Shown: positions 17,971 to 28,016, counted from the first letter of the stretch. The stretch is 33,236 bases of DNA from Clostridiales bacterium (GCA_012800055.1 JAAZKA010000105.1:1-33236), one strand, 5' to 3'. Notes: a model not told the origin generated them from the sequence alone. Translations and numbers: made by a program.

Positions 17971-20160
17971 ATGTACTACTTCGAGCAGTTTTCCGATGCC
18001 TACTACCGTCTGACCAATCAGACCGGCGTGCATCAGGCGCGTCCGGTCGAGAAGGGCAACGAGAACTTCAACTGCTGCTGGGACGGCGACTGTGCTCCCG
18101 ACGGTACCTTCTACACCACACTGTCGTCCGAGACCGGCAAATGCGACCACGCCAAGCTCGTCCGCTATGACCGTGAGACCAACGAGCTCGTCGATTGCTT
18201 CTACGCCGGAGACCTCGTCCTTCCGCAGGAACGGCAGCTCCCGCACTCCAAGCTGCACACCTCCATCAACTTCATCCCCACCGGTCCGAAACCGGAGGAT
18301 TACGTCGTCATCGCGACGACCCACTCCACCGACCGCGCGAAGCATCACACCGAGTGGATGCCTTTCGGTCACCACAACCATGTCTGGGAAGGCTTCCCCG
18401 GCTCGCAGATTCTCGTCTACAACCCCAAGACCGGCGCCGCCAAGAGTCTCGGGACGCCCGTGCCGCACGAGTCGATCTATGGCGCGAAGTATGACCCGAA
18501 GCATAAGCGGCTTTATATGATCGGCTTCATGCGCGGGCATGTCTACTCGCTCGATCTGAACATCACACAACGCGATGGTGTTGTGCAGAATCTGCACGCG
18601 AAGCCGCCGGTACGCGACCTGGGTAAAGCGGCGGAGGTCTTCTGTTTCCGACTCGCGCTCGGCGCAGACGGCAACATCTACGGCTGCACGAAGTCCGGCT
18701 TCCCGTTCATGATCGATACGGAAGCGGATAAGCTCGTCGACCTGGGCGCGGAGGTACCGGAATACTTCTCGCCCGAAGGCAACCCGCGCTTTGTCAACAA
18801 CACATGGTACCGCTACCTCGGCCAGGCGGAGAACTCCACCGACGGGAAGTACCTCTATATGGCGCATCCGTATGCGTACGACCTGTTCAAGCTGGAGTTT
18901 GCGACGAAGAAGATCACCTCCGCCGGTTCTCCGCTGCCGTGGAAGGACGGCGAGAGCTGCAGCGATATTGTCAAGCCGCAGTCAAAGAAGTCCAGTACGG
19001 GGCTGCACTGCTTTACGAAGGATAAGTACGGCGTGCTGTGGTATGTGTTGGGCGTGCGTCCGTATGATACTGACGAGGACGTGAAATACACGCCGGCGCA
19101 GTATCTGATGCGCTGGGACATCGCCGGCGGCGGACATCCTGAGCTTTTAGGGCAGGTCGGCACGCCGGAGTGGACGCACAACCGCTCAACCGAGATGGCG
19201 TGCGACCTGATCCGCGACGAGCTGTATATTGTCAACGTCGGCCAGGGCTTCGGACATGATGGACCCGACGTCGTACGCATCGAGCTTTCTAAGTTCCGTA
19301 AGCACATGTATGAACCGGGTCCGAAGACCGCGCAGAAGCGCTACTACCCGGTGCCGATGACACAGGAGGAGCTTGACAAGCGTGCCGAGAGCCGCAAGAA
19401 GAAGAACACATCCGGCGAGGAGAACACCGAGAACAATCCCTTCCAGGCGTTCCCGATCGACTGTGCGTACCCGATCCGTCTGTGGCGTATGATCGGCAAG
19501 CCCGGCGAGGTCTGTGACCACATCGAGGACAGCAAGGTCATCGGCATGGCGTGGGAGGGCGATGTGCTCTACGTTGTGACCGGTGCCAGCGGGGTGTTCG
19601 AGACGGCGAAGTACGTCTTTCGCATCCGTGACCGTGAGGTACAGGAGCGTACGGATTTTGACGCGATCGGACCGGAGTACAAGGCATGGCTGAAGGCGAA
19701 CATCCTGCCGCAGCCTGTACCGGAATTCCCGGAGACGGTGAAGCTTCCGGAGGCGACGGGACGCCGCTACCGCGCGAAGGCGTCGGCGACGGCGAAGTGG
19801 CACGACGGCCGCACGTTCGTCGGGACGCTGGATGCGCAGACGGCATTTGTCAGCGAAAACGGCGACGTTTACGCGCTCGGCGGCGCGGCGGCGTATGGGC
19901 CGGTACGCTGCCTCTGTACCAACGCCGCGCAGGACATCCTCTACGGCGTCGCGGGCGACGACGAGGATATGGGATATGTCTTCACCTACGACGATAAGCG
20001 CGGGCTGCGGCAGCTTGGGATTCTGAGCTATAACAGCGCCGGGTATTACCGTCCGACCGAGGCTAATTTGCTGTCGAGCATTGCACTTTCACCGGACGAG
20101 AAGACGCTTGCCATCGGATGCGCCGACAGGATTGCGACGGTGCACTGGATTACACTGTAA
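17971..20160 (+). CDS. Multi-blade beta-propeller-like protein, paralog P5
   Basis: ATG 17971 with AAAGGAGG upstream, 15 bp after the P4 stop; 729 aa; signature motifs present plus a paralog-specific insertion near 18555-18612. Confidence 0.85.
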   Translation: MYYFEQFSDAYYRLTNQTGVHQARPVEKGNENFNCCWDGDCAPDGTFYTTLSSETGKCDHAKLVRYDRETNELVDCFYAGDLVLPQERQLPHSKLHTSINFIPTGPKPEDYVVIATTHSTDRAKHHTEWMPFGHHNHVWEGFPGSQILVYNPKTGAAKSLGTPVPHESIYGAKYDPKHKRLYMIGFMRGHVYSLDLNITQRDGVVQNLHAKPPVRDLGKAAEVFCFRLALGADGNIYGCTKSGFPFMIDTEADKLVDLGAEVPEYFSPEGNPRFVNNTWYRYLGQAENSTDGKYLYMAHPYAYDLFKLEFATKKITSAGSPLPWKDGESCSDIVKPQSKKSSTGLHCFTKDKYGVLWYVLGVRPYDTDEDVKYTPAQYLMRWDIAGGGHPELLGQVGTPEWTHNRSTEMACDLIRDELYIVNVGQGFGHDGPDVVRIELSKFRKHMYEPGPKTAQKRYYPVPMTQEELDKRAESRKKKNTSGEENTENNPFQAFPIDCAYPIRLWRMIGKPGEVCDHIEDSKVIGMAWEGDVLYVVTGASGVFETAKYVFRIRDREVQERTDFDAIGPEYKAWLKANILPQPVPEFPETVKLPEATGRRYRAKASATAKWHDGRTFVGTLDAQTAFVSENGDVYALGGAAAYGPVRCLCTNAAQDILYGVAGDDEDMGYVFTYDDKRGLRQLGILSYNSAGYYRPTEANLLSSIALSPDEKTLAIGCADRIATVHWITL

Positions 20161-20169
20161 GGATAGATG

Positions 20170-20208
20170 AAAAAGCGGACGGCTCACAAGAAGCCGTCCG
20201 CTTTTTTA
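20170..20208. terminator. Bidirectional rho-independent terminator between P5 and ybaK
   Basis: AAAAAGCGGACGGCT-cacaaga-AGCCGTCCGCTTTTTT; convergent genes on both sides. Confidence 0.92.
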
Positions 20209-20676
20209 TTCTATTACGTCCGCGACCGTCGCGCCGACGAAAGATACCAGCGTGTCGGTGTCGATCAGGAGCTGACAGCCGCGCACACCGGCGCTCACGG
20301 TGATTTGGTCAAAGAGGATGCAGGTCTCATCGATAAACGTCGGGTACTTCTTCTTCATGCCGATGGGGGAACAGCCGCCGTGGATATAGCCGGTCGTGGG
20401 GAGCAGCTCTTTTAAGAGGAGCATGTCGATTTTCTTATCATGGGCAGCCTGGGCGGCCTTTTTGAGGTCGAGGGAGGCGTTGGCGGGGATACAGAAAACC
20501 ATGATGCCGTGCTTCTCACCGCGGACGGAGAGGGTTTTGAAGACCTGTTCGGGAGGAAAGCCGCAAATCGCGGCGATATCGACGGCGGTGAGTGCGGGGT
20601 CTGCGCCGTCGTAGGTGTAGGGCGTGTAGGCGATGCCCGCCGCGTCGAGCAGACGCATTGCGTTGGTTTTGGTCAT
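20206..20676 (-). CDS. ybaK: Cys-tRNA(Pro)/aminoacyl-tRNA deacylase, YbaK/EbsC family
   Basis: 156 aa; NAMRLLDAAGIAYTPYTYD, VFKTLSV, CIPANASLDLKKAA, TGYIHGGCSPIGMKKKYPTFID. Confidence 0.92.
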   Translation of the reverse strand: MTKTNAMRLLDAAGIAYTPYTYDGADPALTAVDIAAICGFPPEQVFKTLSVRGEKHGIMVFCIPANASLDLKKAAQAAHDKKIDMLLLKELLPTTGYIHGGCSPIGMKKKYPTFIDETCILFDQITVSAGVRGCQLLIDTDTLVSFVGATVADVIE

Positions 20677-20688
20677 GCCGCTTCCTCC

Positions 20689-22611
20689 TTAATCCGGCGT
20701 CTTTAAGTGCATGTACCGGTCGGATTCATTCCACGGCACCAGAAATCCGGCCCCGTGCGCGCAGAATACCGAGTTTCCATCTTCCTCCGGGTCTCGCAGC
20801 GCGTTGTACCCACATGCCGCGATGATCTCCTCCGGCTCACTCACCGGCTCGTACCCGTCATGCGTCAGCTGTACCGCAGCACCGCCATGCGTCAGTTCTG
20901 CCAGCACCAGCGGTAAATCCATCACCCGCGCCGTTGCCGCGCGTCCGGTCACCCGCGTCACACCGTACACATCCTTCGGTGCATCCGTCACCGCCCCACG
21001 CTTCTGCAGCTCCGCCAGGACCTTCCCTAAAAAAGATGTCTCTGCCTCCACTGTCAGCGTGCTGTACGGCTCCAGCAGCAGGTTCGAACCCTTCAGCAGT
21101 CCCTGCCGCAGTGCCCGATAGGTTGCCTCACGGAAGTCACCGCCTTCCGTGTGCTTTTCATGCGCCTGCGCTGCCAGCAGCGTCACCCGTACGTCCGTCA
21201 GCCGTGACCCTGTCAGCACACCTTTGAAGTTCCGCTCCAGCACATGCGTCCGTACGAGGTTCTGCCACGACTGCGCCAGGTCATCCGTGTGAACCGCCGA
21301 CCGGAAAGTGATTCCTTCACCGCGCGGCGCAGGCTCCAGCCGCAGATGTACCTCCGCGTAGTGCCGCAGCGGTTCGAAGTGCCCGCGCCCCGTTACGGGT
21401 GCGGCGAGCGTCTCGAGATACACCACCGACGCGTCCGAGAACTGTACAGTGATGCCGAAACGTTCCCGCATCCGCGCCGCCAGAGTCTCGAGCTGGATCA
21501 CCCCGCAGACGTTCACCCGAAGCTGCCGGATCGCCTCATCGTCGTGCACAGAGATCGACGGCTCCTCATCCGCGAGCATGTTCAACGCCGGCCGCACGGC
21601 GGATACGTCTGCGTCCACCCGGACGGTCAGCGTCGGGGTATACCGGGGAATGGCACGCGGGACATAGCCGCCGAACGCATCGCCCGGGCGTAAGGATAAT
21701 CCCGCTGCCGCGAATATCTCGCCCGCGTGTACCTCCGCAACCGGCGCTGACTTTGCGCCCACGATGTCCCGCAGTTCGGTGATCTTGTCCTTACCTACCA
21801 TGTCCCGCGTCCGCAGCACACCGCGCGTCAGCCGGCAACGGCATAACCGTACCCCGCGATCGTCCCGCGTTACCTGATAACACACCCCGGCAGGTGTACC
21901 CGATGGGAATATCGGCGCCGGTGCCAAGACATCGAGCAGTGTCAACAGTTCCACGATGCCGGAACTCTGCAGTGCCGCGCCGTACGTTACCGGGAAAATC
22001 CCCCGCGCCCGCGTCAGCTCCCGCGCTGACCGAAGAAACCGCGCGTCATCCGTACGGTCGGCGAGAAAGTCCGACAGCAGCTCGTCATCCCGCAGCGCCA
22101 AAGCGTCGCGCAGAGCGGGGGAGACATGTACGCCGTCGAAGTCCGAGAAGTCCGTCACGCCTACGCCGCCCAGTGTCCGCAGCTCGTCGAGCACCGCGTC
22201 AAGCCCGGCGTACGGCAGGTCGGTTTTGTTGACGAAGAAGAATGTCGGAATCTCCAGACGCTCGAGCAGCGCCCAGATTGCGCGGGTGTGACCCTGCACG
22301 CCCGCCGGAGCGCTGATCACGACCACTGCGCAATCCGCGGCCAGCAGTGCCCGCGCCATTTCCGACGAGAAGTCCGCGTGGCCCGGCGTGTCCAGCAGCG
22401 TGAACTCCGTATCGCCGTAGACGAACCGCGCCGACGACGCGTAGATTGTGATACCGCGCGCGCGTTCCTCCGTGTCGGAGTCGAGGAACGCCGTCCCACG
22501 GTCGACGCGTCCCGCCGCGCGCAGCGTATGGGTACGGTATAGAAGCTGCTCGCACAGTGTCGTCTTGCCCGCGTCGACATGCGCAAGCACCGCCAGGGTC
22601 AGATGTCTCAT
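20689..22611 (-). CDS. TetM/TetO-like translation-factor GTPase (EF-G-related)
   Basis: G1 AHVDAGKTT, RGIT, G3 DTPGHADF, G4-like NKTD; C-terminal domain IV/V features and the tail NSVFCAHGAGFLVPWNESDRYMHL. Start placed at 22611 (MRHLTLAVLAHVDAGKTT). Confidence 0.88.
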   Translation of the reverse strand: MRHLTLAVLAHVDAGKTTLCEQLLYRTHTLRAAGRVDRGTAFLDSDTEERARGITIYASSARFVYGDTEFTLLDTPGHADFSSEMARALLAADCAVVVISAPAGVQGHTRAIWALLERLEIPTFFFVNKTDLPYAGLDAVLDELRTLGGVGVTDFSDFDGVHVSPALRDALALRDDELLSDFLADRTDDARFLRSARELTRARGIFPVTYGAALQSSGIVELLTLLDVLAPAPIFPSGTPAGVCYQVTRDDRGVRLCRCRLTRGVLRTRDMVGKDKITELRDIVGAKSAPVAEVHAGEIFAAAGLSLRPGDAFGGYVPRAIPRYTPTLTVRVDADVSAVRPALNMLADEEPSISVHDDEAIRQLRVNVCGVIQLETLAARMRERFGITVQFSDASVVYLETLAAPVTGRGHFEPLRHYAEVHLRLEPAPRGEGITFRSAVHTDDLAQSWQNLVRTHVLERNFKGVLTGSRLTDVRVTLLAAQAHEKHTEGGDFREATYRALRQGLLKGSNLLLEPYSTLTVEAETSFLGKVLAELQKRGAVTDAPKDVYGVTRVTGRAATARVMDLPLVLAELTHGGAAVQLTHDGYEPVSEPEEIIAACGYNALRDPEEDGNSVFCAHGAGFLVPWNESDRYMHLKTPD

Positions 22612-22685
22612 AATGTGTGCCCTCATGACACGAAACGCTCCCGCGCTCCGGCTTGTGCGGATACACGGGGGCGTATTTGTGTATT

Positions 22686-24509
22686 CTACTGTTTATTCTT
22701 GCTGATCATGCGCATTCTCTCCGCGTGATCGAGCACGCGCTTGCGGATACGCAATGACTGCGGCGTGACTTCCAGCAGTTCGTCATCGGACAGATACTCG
22801 AGACTCTCCTCGAGGCTCATAATCTTCGGGCTGTGTAAACGCAGCGCTTCATCTGAGCCGGCCGCGCGTATGTTCGTGATGTGCTTCTTCTTGCACACGT
22901 TGACCGTGATGTCTTCACCCTTCGAGGAGAAACCGACAACCATGCCCGCGTACACCTGCGTACCCGGTACGATGAACAGCGTGCCGCGGTCCTGCGCGTT
23001 GAACAGGCCGTACGTCACCGCCTCGCCCGTCTCGAACGCCACCAGCGACCCGACAGACCGTCCGGGCAGATCACCCTTGCACGGCGCGTAATCGTGGAAC
23101 ACCGAGCTCATGATGCCTTCGCCGCGCGTATCGGTCATGAACTCAGAACGGTAGCCGAACAGGCCGCGCGACGGGATGATGAACTCCAGACGCATCCGGT
23201 CGCCCATCGGCATCATCGTCTTCACCTCGCCGCGGCGCGCGCCGAGCTTCTCCATCACCGAACCCACGCACGCCACCGGGACATCCGCCACAAAGTCTTC
23301 GAACGGCTCACACTTCACGCCGCCGATCTCCTGGTACAGCACGCGCGGCGCGCCGACCTGCAGCTCATATCCCTCACGCCGGATTGTCTCAATCAGGATG
23401 CTCAGGTGCATCTCGCCGCGGCCGAGCACGCGGAACGCGTCGGTCGAGTCGGTCTCCTCGACATGCAGCGACACGTCGCGCAGCAACTCACGGAACAGAC
23501 GGTCGCGCAGATTTCTCGACGTGACATATTTGCCCTCGCGTCCGGCGAACGGTGAGTCGTTGACCGAGAAGGTCATCTCGACGGTCGGCGGGGAGATTTT
23601 CACGAACGCCACAGGCTCCACGCAAGCCGGGACGCAGATGGTGTTGCCGATGTTGACCGTCTCGATGCCGGACAGACAGACGATGTCGCCGGCGATGGCC
23701 TCTTCGACCGGATCGCGCTTGAGGCCGCCGAACTGATAGAGCGCGGTGATCTTGCCGCGCGAGGAGACATGCTCATAATGGTAGTCGCAGACCTGAATCT
23801 CCTGACCGACGTTGAAGCGGCCGCGCTCGATGCGTCCGATTGCCATACGTCCGACGTAGTCGTTGTAGTCGACGTTGGAGACGAGGAGCTGCGCGGGGCC
23901 TTCGGTGTCGACATCCGGTGCGGGGATCGTGCGGATGATCGTCTCGAACAGCGGCGCGAGGTCGGTTCCCGGCTCGTCCCACCGCAGCGATGCGGTACCG
24001 TCACGGCCGGAGCAGTAAACCACAGGGCTGTCAAGCAAGTTCGGATCGGCGTTTAGGTTTATCAGCAGCTCGAGCACTTCGTCGGCGATCTCCGATGTAC
24101 GTGCGTCGGGACGGTCGATCTTGTTGACGACGATGATGACGCGCAGGTTGAGATCGAGCGCCTTCTGCAGTACAAAACGCGTCTGGGGCATGGGGCCTTC
24201 AAACGCATCGACGAGCAGCAAGACGCCGTCGACCATCTTCAAAACACGCTCGACCTCGCCTCCGAAGTCGGCGTGCCCGGGGGTGTCGACGATGTTGATC
24301 TTGATACCGCGGTAGACGGCGGCTGTATTTTTTGCGAGGATGGTGATTCCGCGCTCTCTTTCGAGATCGCCGGAGTCCATGACGCGGTCCTGAATGACCT
24401 GGTTTTCCCTGAAGATACCGCCCTGCTTGAGCATCTCGTTGACGAGTGTGGTCTTGCCGTGGTCAACATGGGCGATGATGGCAACGTTGCGTAGGTTTTT
24501 GCGAATCAA
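22686..24509 (-). CDS. typA: Ribosome-associated GTPase TypA/BipA
   Basis: [78 protein letters not shown]. Probable TTG start at 24509 with GGAGGAG upstream. Confidence 0.96.
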   Translation of the reverse strand: MIRKNLRNVAIIAHVDHGKTTLVNEMLKQGGIFRENQVIQDRVMDSGDLERERGITILAKNTAAVYRGIKINIVDTPGHADFGGEVERVLKMVDGVLLLVDAFEGPMPQTRFVLQKALDLNLRVIIVVNKIDRPDARTSEIADEVLELLINLNADPNLLDSPVVYCSGRDGTASLRWDEPGTDLAPLFETIIRTIPAPDVDTEGPAQLLVSNVDYNDYVGRMAIGRIERGRFNVGQEIQVCDYHYEHVSSRGKITALYQFGGLKRDPVEEAIAGDIVCLSGIETVNIGNTICVPACVEPVAFVKISPPTVEMTFSVNDSPFAGREGKYVTSRNLRDRLFRELLRDVSLHVEETDSTDAFRVLGRGEMHLSILIETIRREGYELQVGAPRVLYQEIGGVKCEPFEDFVADVPVACVGSVMEKLGARRGEVKTMMPMGDRMRLEFIIPSRGLFGYRSEFMTDTRGEGIMSSVFHDYAPCKGDLPGRSVGSLVAFETGEAVTYGLFNAQDRGTLFIVPGTQVYAGMVVGFSSKGEDITVNVCKKKHITNIRAAGSDEALRLHSPKIMSLEESLEYLSDDELLEVTPQSLRIRKRVLDHAERMRMISKNKQ

Positions 24510-24541
24510 AGAGACTCCTCCACGAATTTCAAATACACCAT

Positions 24542-24570
24542 AGTATATCACATTTTCCTGCCGATGTAAA
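24542..24570 (-). promoter_or_regulatory. Predicted promoter for typA
   Basis: On the minus strand: TTTACA - 17 bp - TATACT. Confidence 0.65.
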
Positions 24571-24694
24571 CACTGCTTTTTCACAAGCGATAAGACGTAT
24601 TTGAACTGCCTTCGGTCATTTTTGCGGAATATTCTTGAGTTGTCTCCCTCTGTGTGTCCGAAGCGCGGATGCGAACGGGCAGCTTACGGTCGTT

Positions 24695-24739
24695 ATAAAA
24701 ATCAGGGAAGACAGTGTTTTCAAAACACTGTCTTCCCTG
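24695..24739 (-). terminator. Rho-independent terminator downstream of the Gfo/Idh/MocA gene
   Basis: Perfect 18-bp arms CAGGGAAGACAGTGTTTT-c-AAAACACTGTCTTCCCTG followed on the minus strand by ATTTTTATA. Confidence 0.85.
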
Positions 24740-24752
24740 TAATGGGTGAAAC

Positions 24753-25928
24753 TTATATCTCGGGGATGTTGATCTCAATTTCGCGGCCGAGCTTCGCCGA
24801 ACGATTGATGCCGTCGATGATGGCCTGGTTACGGATGATCTGAGAGGACGGGACGGGTGCCGGCTTGTTGTAGAGAATTGCGTCGAGGAACGAGCGAATC
24901 TTCTGCTCAAACAGACCTGCCTTGCCCTTATTTTCGATGATCGGGATGATTGTCTCGGTCTGCTCACCGGCAACTTCATGGTAGAGGGTCATCGGGCCGC
25001 CGACGGTGCCGTTCCAGCAGTCGGTGGACGGGATGCGCAGACCGCCCTCGGTGCCCAGGATGATTGTGTCGCCGGGGGTGTTGATGTTCATCGCCCATGC
25101 GATACGGAAGTCCAGGATGATGCCGCCCTCGAGACGGATGAATGCGGCTGCGAAGTCGTCGACGCCGAACACGTCCGCATACTCCGGATGACCGCGGCCG
25201 ATGAACGTTGCGGGGTTCTTGCCGAAGAAGTCGGAGGTGTAGCCGGAGACTGTCAGGGGCTTCGGGTAGCCGATCGCGTTGAGAACCATATCCAGCGAGT
25301 AGCAGCCGATATCGCCCAGGGCGCCGATGCCGCCGGTCTCCTTCTCGATGAAGGTCGTGCCGAAGGGGGTCGGAATACCGCGGCGGCGTCCGCCGCCGGT
25401 CTGGATGTAATAAACCCTACCCAGCTCGCCGGAATCGACGATCTTTTTGATCATCTGCATGTTCGCGTCGAAGCGGGGCTGGAAACCGATGGACAGAACC
25501 TTGCCGGACTTCTTCTCGGCCTTACAGATGGCGACGGCTTCCTCGAGAGTCACGCACATCGGCTTCTCGAGCAGCACGTGGACGCCGCGATTCAGAGCGT
25601 CGATCGTCGGGACGGCGTGCGCCATGTTGTAGGTACACACGGAAACCGCGTCGAGCTTCTCGGCTTCGAGCATCGTCAGATGGTTCGGGTAGGTGCGGAC
25701 GCCTTCCATGCCGTGCTTCTTGAAGAATGCATCAGCCTTGCCGGGGATCAGGTCCGCGCCGGCGACGACATCGACGTCGGGCATCTGCTTATAGCTCATG
25801 ATGTGTGAGTCGGCAATCCAGCCGGTGCCGATGATGCCGACCTTCAGGCGGCGCTCTTTACACGCGCACGGGGTTGCTTCCTCTGCCGGGGCGTCGATGT
25901 TGGTGAGGACATCGTCTGCTTTTTTCAT
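24753..25928 (-). CDS. Gfo/Idh/MocA family oxidoreductase
   Basis: KVGIIGTGWIADSHIMSYKQMPDVDVVAGAD (Rossmann), HVLLEKPMCVTLEEA, GGIGALGDIGCYSLDMV; AGGAGG upstream of the ATG. Confidence 0.93.
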   Translation of the reverse strand: MKKADDVLTNIDAPAEEATPCACKERRLKVGIIGTGWIADSHIMSYKQMPDVDVVAGADLIPGKADAFFKKHGMEGVRTYPNHLTMLEAEKLDAVSVCTYNMAHAVPTIDALNRGVHVLLEKPMCVTLEEAVAICKAEKKSGKVLSIGFQPRFDANMQMIKKIVDSGELGRVYYIQTGGGRRRGIPTPFGTTFIEKETGGIGALGDIGCYSLDMVLNAIGYPKPLTVSGYTSDFFGKNPATFIGRGHPEYADVFGVDDFAAAFIRLEGGIILDFRIAWAMNINTPGDTIILGTEGGLRIPSTDCWNGTVGGPMTLYHEVAGEQTETIIPIIENKGKAGLFEQKIRSFLDAILYNKPAPVPSSQIIRNQAIIDGINRSAKLGREIEINIPEI

Positions 25929-25969
25929 TGGTGGGGTGCCTCCTTTTCATTCTATGGGTGTATGGGAAA

Positions 25970-25998
25970 AGTATAACATACGGTGCACGATTTTGCAA
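25970..25998 (-). promoter_or_regulatory. Predicted promoter for the Gfo/Idh/MocA oxidoreductase
   Basis: On the minus strand: TTGCAA - 17 bp - TATACT. Confidence 0.7.
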
Positions 25999-26026
25999 GG
26001 GGGATTGTGTGAATTTCTCCGTGTGG

Positions 26027-26884
26027 TTACGATTCCTCACGCTCTCCGGTCAGTGTAAGTACCGTGATTTCGGGGACGGAGCGGAAACGTATCGGCAGGA
26101 GGGACATCCCGATGCCGCGGTTGACATAGAGCTTACCCTCGTCGCAATTGCCGGGAGTATAGAGACCTTCCGCGTAGATACGTCCGAGGTGCGGCAAATA
26201 GACGATGCCCAGGAAGGGGAGCTTGACCTGGCCGCCGTGGGTATGGCCGGAGAGCATCAGATCGTAGCGCGCGGCGTTTATGTCGGCGGCGATGTCCGGT
26301 TCATGGCACAGGAACAGCCGGAAGCCGTCGGCCGGTTCCTCCTTGAGCGCGGTGCAGCGGCCGTAGAGAATATCATCAAACCCGCTGACGGTCACATGCG
26401 TCCCGGGCACCGTGACGGTGTCACCGATGAGCAGCGTGAACCCGACCTCTTCCCAGATCGCCTTGCAGGTATTTAAGGCGTTCTTTTCATAGTCATGGTT
26501 CCCGAGGATGGCATAGCGTCCGCAGCGTGCCTCCATCTGCGAGAGTACGGCGATGAGCGCGTTGATGTCGCCGTGGTAGTCGGCGTAGTTGTCGAACAGG
26601 TCGCCGGTGAAAACGAGGATGTCGGCATCCTGGGAGTTGACCAGATCGCGCAGGTTCGTGAGCTTGCTTGAAAAGTCGTCATCGCTGACATGGAGGTCGG
26701 AGAACTGCACAATCCGCAGACCTTCATCGTCCCGATGCAGACGCAGAGAGAAGATTGTGACATTTTCGATATCCAGAAAGCGCGGTTCGATAAAGCGCGC
26801 ATAGCATAGCAGTGCCAGTGCCGTCACAAGCAGGGCAACCACGCAGATAAACAGAATACTCATAAACCTCTTGATCAGGCGCAT
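26027..26884 (-). CDS. Membrane-anchored calcineurin-like metallophosphoesterase (YkuE/YaeI-like)
   Basis: N-terminal TM segment; IVQFSDLHVSD, FTGDLFDN, LGNHDYEKN, LSGHTHGGQVKLPFLG. Confidence 0.92.
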   Translation of the reverse strand: MRLIKRFMSILFICVVALLVTALALLCYARFIEPRFLDIENVTIFSLRLHRDDEGLRIVQFSDLHVSDDDFSSKLTNLRDLVNSQDADILVFTGDLFDNYADYHGDINALIAVLSQMEARCGRYAILGNHDYEKNALNTCKAIWEEVGFTLLIGDTVTVPGTHVTVSGFDDILYGRCTALKEEPADGFRLFLCHEPDIAADINAARYDLMLSGHTHGGQVKLPFLGIVYLPHLGRIYAEGLYTPGNCDEGKLYVNRGIGMSLLPIRFRSVPEITVLTLTGEREES

Positions 26885-26885
26885 A

Positions 26886-28016
26886 TCACTCCTGCGCGGG
26901 CTTTCCCAGTGTGTCGGCGGCGAGCGCGTTGAGATAGGCGTTGATGAAGCCGTCGATGTTGCCGTCCATCACGGAGTTGATGTTGCCGTCCTCGAAACCG
27001 GTACGGTGATCCTTGACAAGCGTGTAGGGCATGAAGACATAGGAGCGAATCTGGCTGCCCCATTCGATCTTCTTCTGTACACCTTTGATGTCCTCGATCC
27101 TGTCGTATTGCTCGCGCTCCTTAATCTCCAGCAGCTTGGAGGTGAGCATACGCATCGCAACGGCGCGGTTCTGAGTCTGGGAGCGTTCGTTCTGGCAGGC
27201 CACGACGATGCCGGTGGGGATATGGGTGATGCGGACGGCGCTTTCGGTCTTGTTGACGTGCTGACCGCCGGCACCGGAACTGCGGTAGGTGTCGACTTTC
27301 AGATCCTCGTCGCGAATCTCGACCTTTATGTCGTCGCCCATCTCGGGCATGACCTCGATGGCGGCGAAGGATGTATGCCTTCTGCCGGACGAATCATACG
27401 GTGAAATACGCACCAGACGGTGGATACCCATCTCGCCTTTGAGGAACCCGAAGGCGTTTTCACCTTCGATGAGGATTTCGGCGCTCTTCATGCCGGCTTC
27501 CTCACCGTCGAGGTAGTCGAGCACTTTCACTTGATACCCGTGCCGCTCGGCCCAGCGGATGTACATGCGGTAGAGCATCTCGGCCCAGTCCTGCGCCTCG
27601 GTACCGCCGGCACCCGCATGGAAGCTGACGATTGCGTTCTTATCGTCGTACTCGCCGGAGAGCAGTGTCTCCATGCGCGTCTCCTCGAGCTTTTCGAGAA
27701 ACTCCGCCAGACCGGTTTTGACCTCATCGGTCAGGCTCTCGTCGTTCTCCTCCATCGCCATCTCGCACAGCGTCAGCAGATCCTCCCACTTCGCGTGAAG
27801 GTGGTCATATTTGCTTTGCTTATCCTTGAGGGTTTTGATGCGTTTGAGAGTTTTCTGAGACGCGTCCAGGTCATTCCAGAAGTCGGGGTCGGCGGACTTC
27901 TTCTCAAGCTCCGCGACTTCGATCTTTGCGCCCGTCAGATCGAACGCCGCCGCGAGCTGATCAAACACGGGCTCCGCAGCGAGAAGCTGTTGCTTAAAGA
28001 CATCAAATTGTATCAT
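26886..28016 (-). CDS. prfB: Peptide chain release factor 2
   Basis: GGQ motif RSSGAGGQHVNKTESAVRITH, SGRRHTSFA, N-terminal RF2 helical region (KSADPDFWND). Continuous frame with no internal stop. Confidence 0.95.
   Translation of the reverse strand: MIQFDVFKQQLLAAEPVFDQLAAAFDLTGAKIEVAELEKKSADPDFWNDLDASQKTLKRIKTLKDKQSKYDHLHAKWEDLLTLCEMAMEENDESLTDEVKTGLAEFLEKLEETRMETLLSGEYDDKNAIVSFHAGAGGTEAQDWAEMLYRMYIRWAERHGYQVKVLDYLDGEEAGMKSAEILIEGENAFGFLKGEMGIHRLVRISPYDSSGRRHTSFAAIEVMPEMGDDIKVEIRDEDLKVDTYRSSGAGGQHVNKTESAVRITHIPTGIVVACQNERSQTQNRAVAMRMLTSKLLEIKEREQYDRIEDIKGVQKKIEWGSQIRSYVFMPYTLVKDHRTGFEDGNINSVMDGNIDGFINAYLNALAADTLGKPAQE

Noticed and set aside
5855-20160. Possible composite transposon or integrated mobile element around the paralog array
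   Set aside because: No transposase, integrase, terminal inverted repeats, target-site duplications or tRNA boundary seen; the repeats are diverged coding paralogs.
22881-23555. 224-aa plus-strand ORF opposite typA
   Set aside because: Antisense to a highly conserved GTPase; composition (His/Arg-rich) typical of a shadow frame.
24703-24739. Perfect 18-bp inverted repeat as an IS end or recombination site
   Set aside because: Position after a gene stop and flanking T-tract on the minus strand fit an intrinsic terminator.
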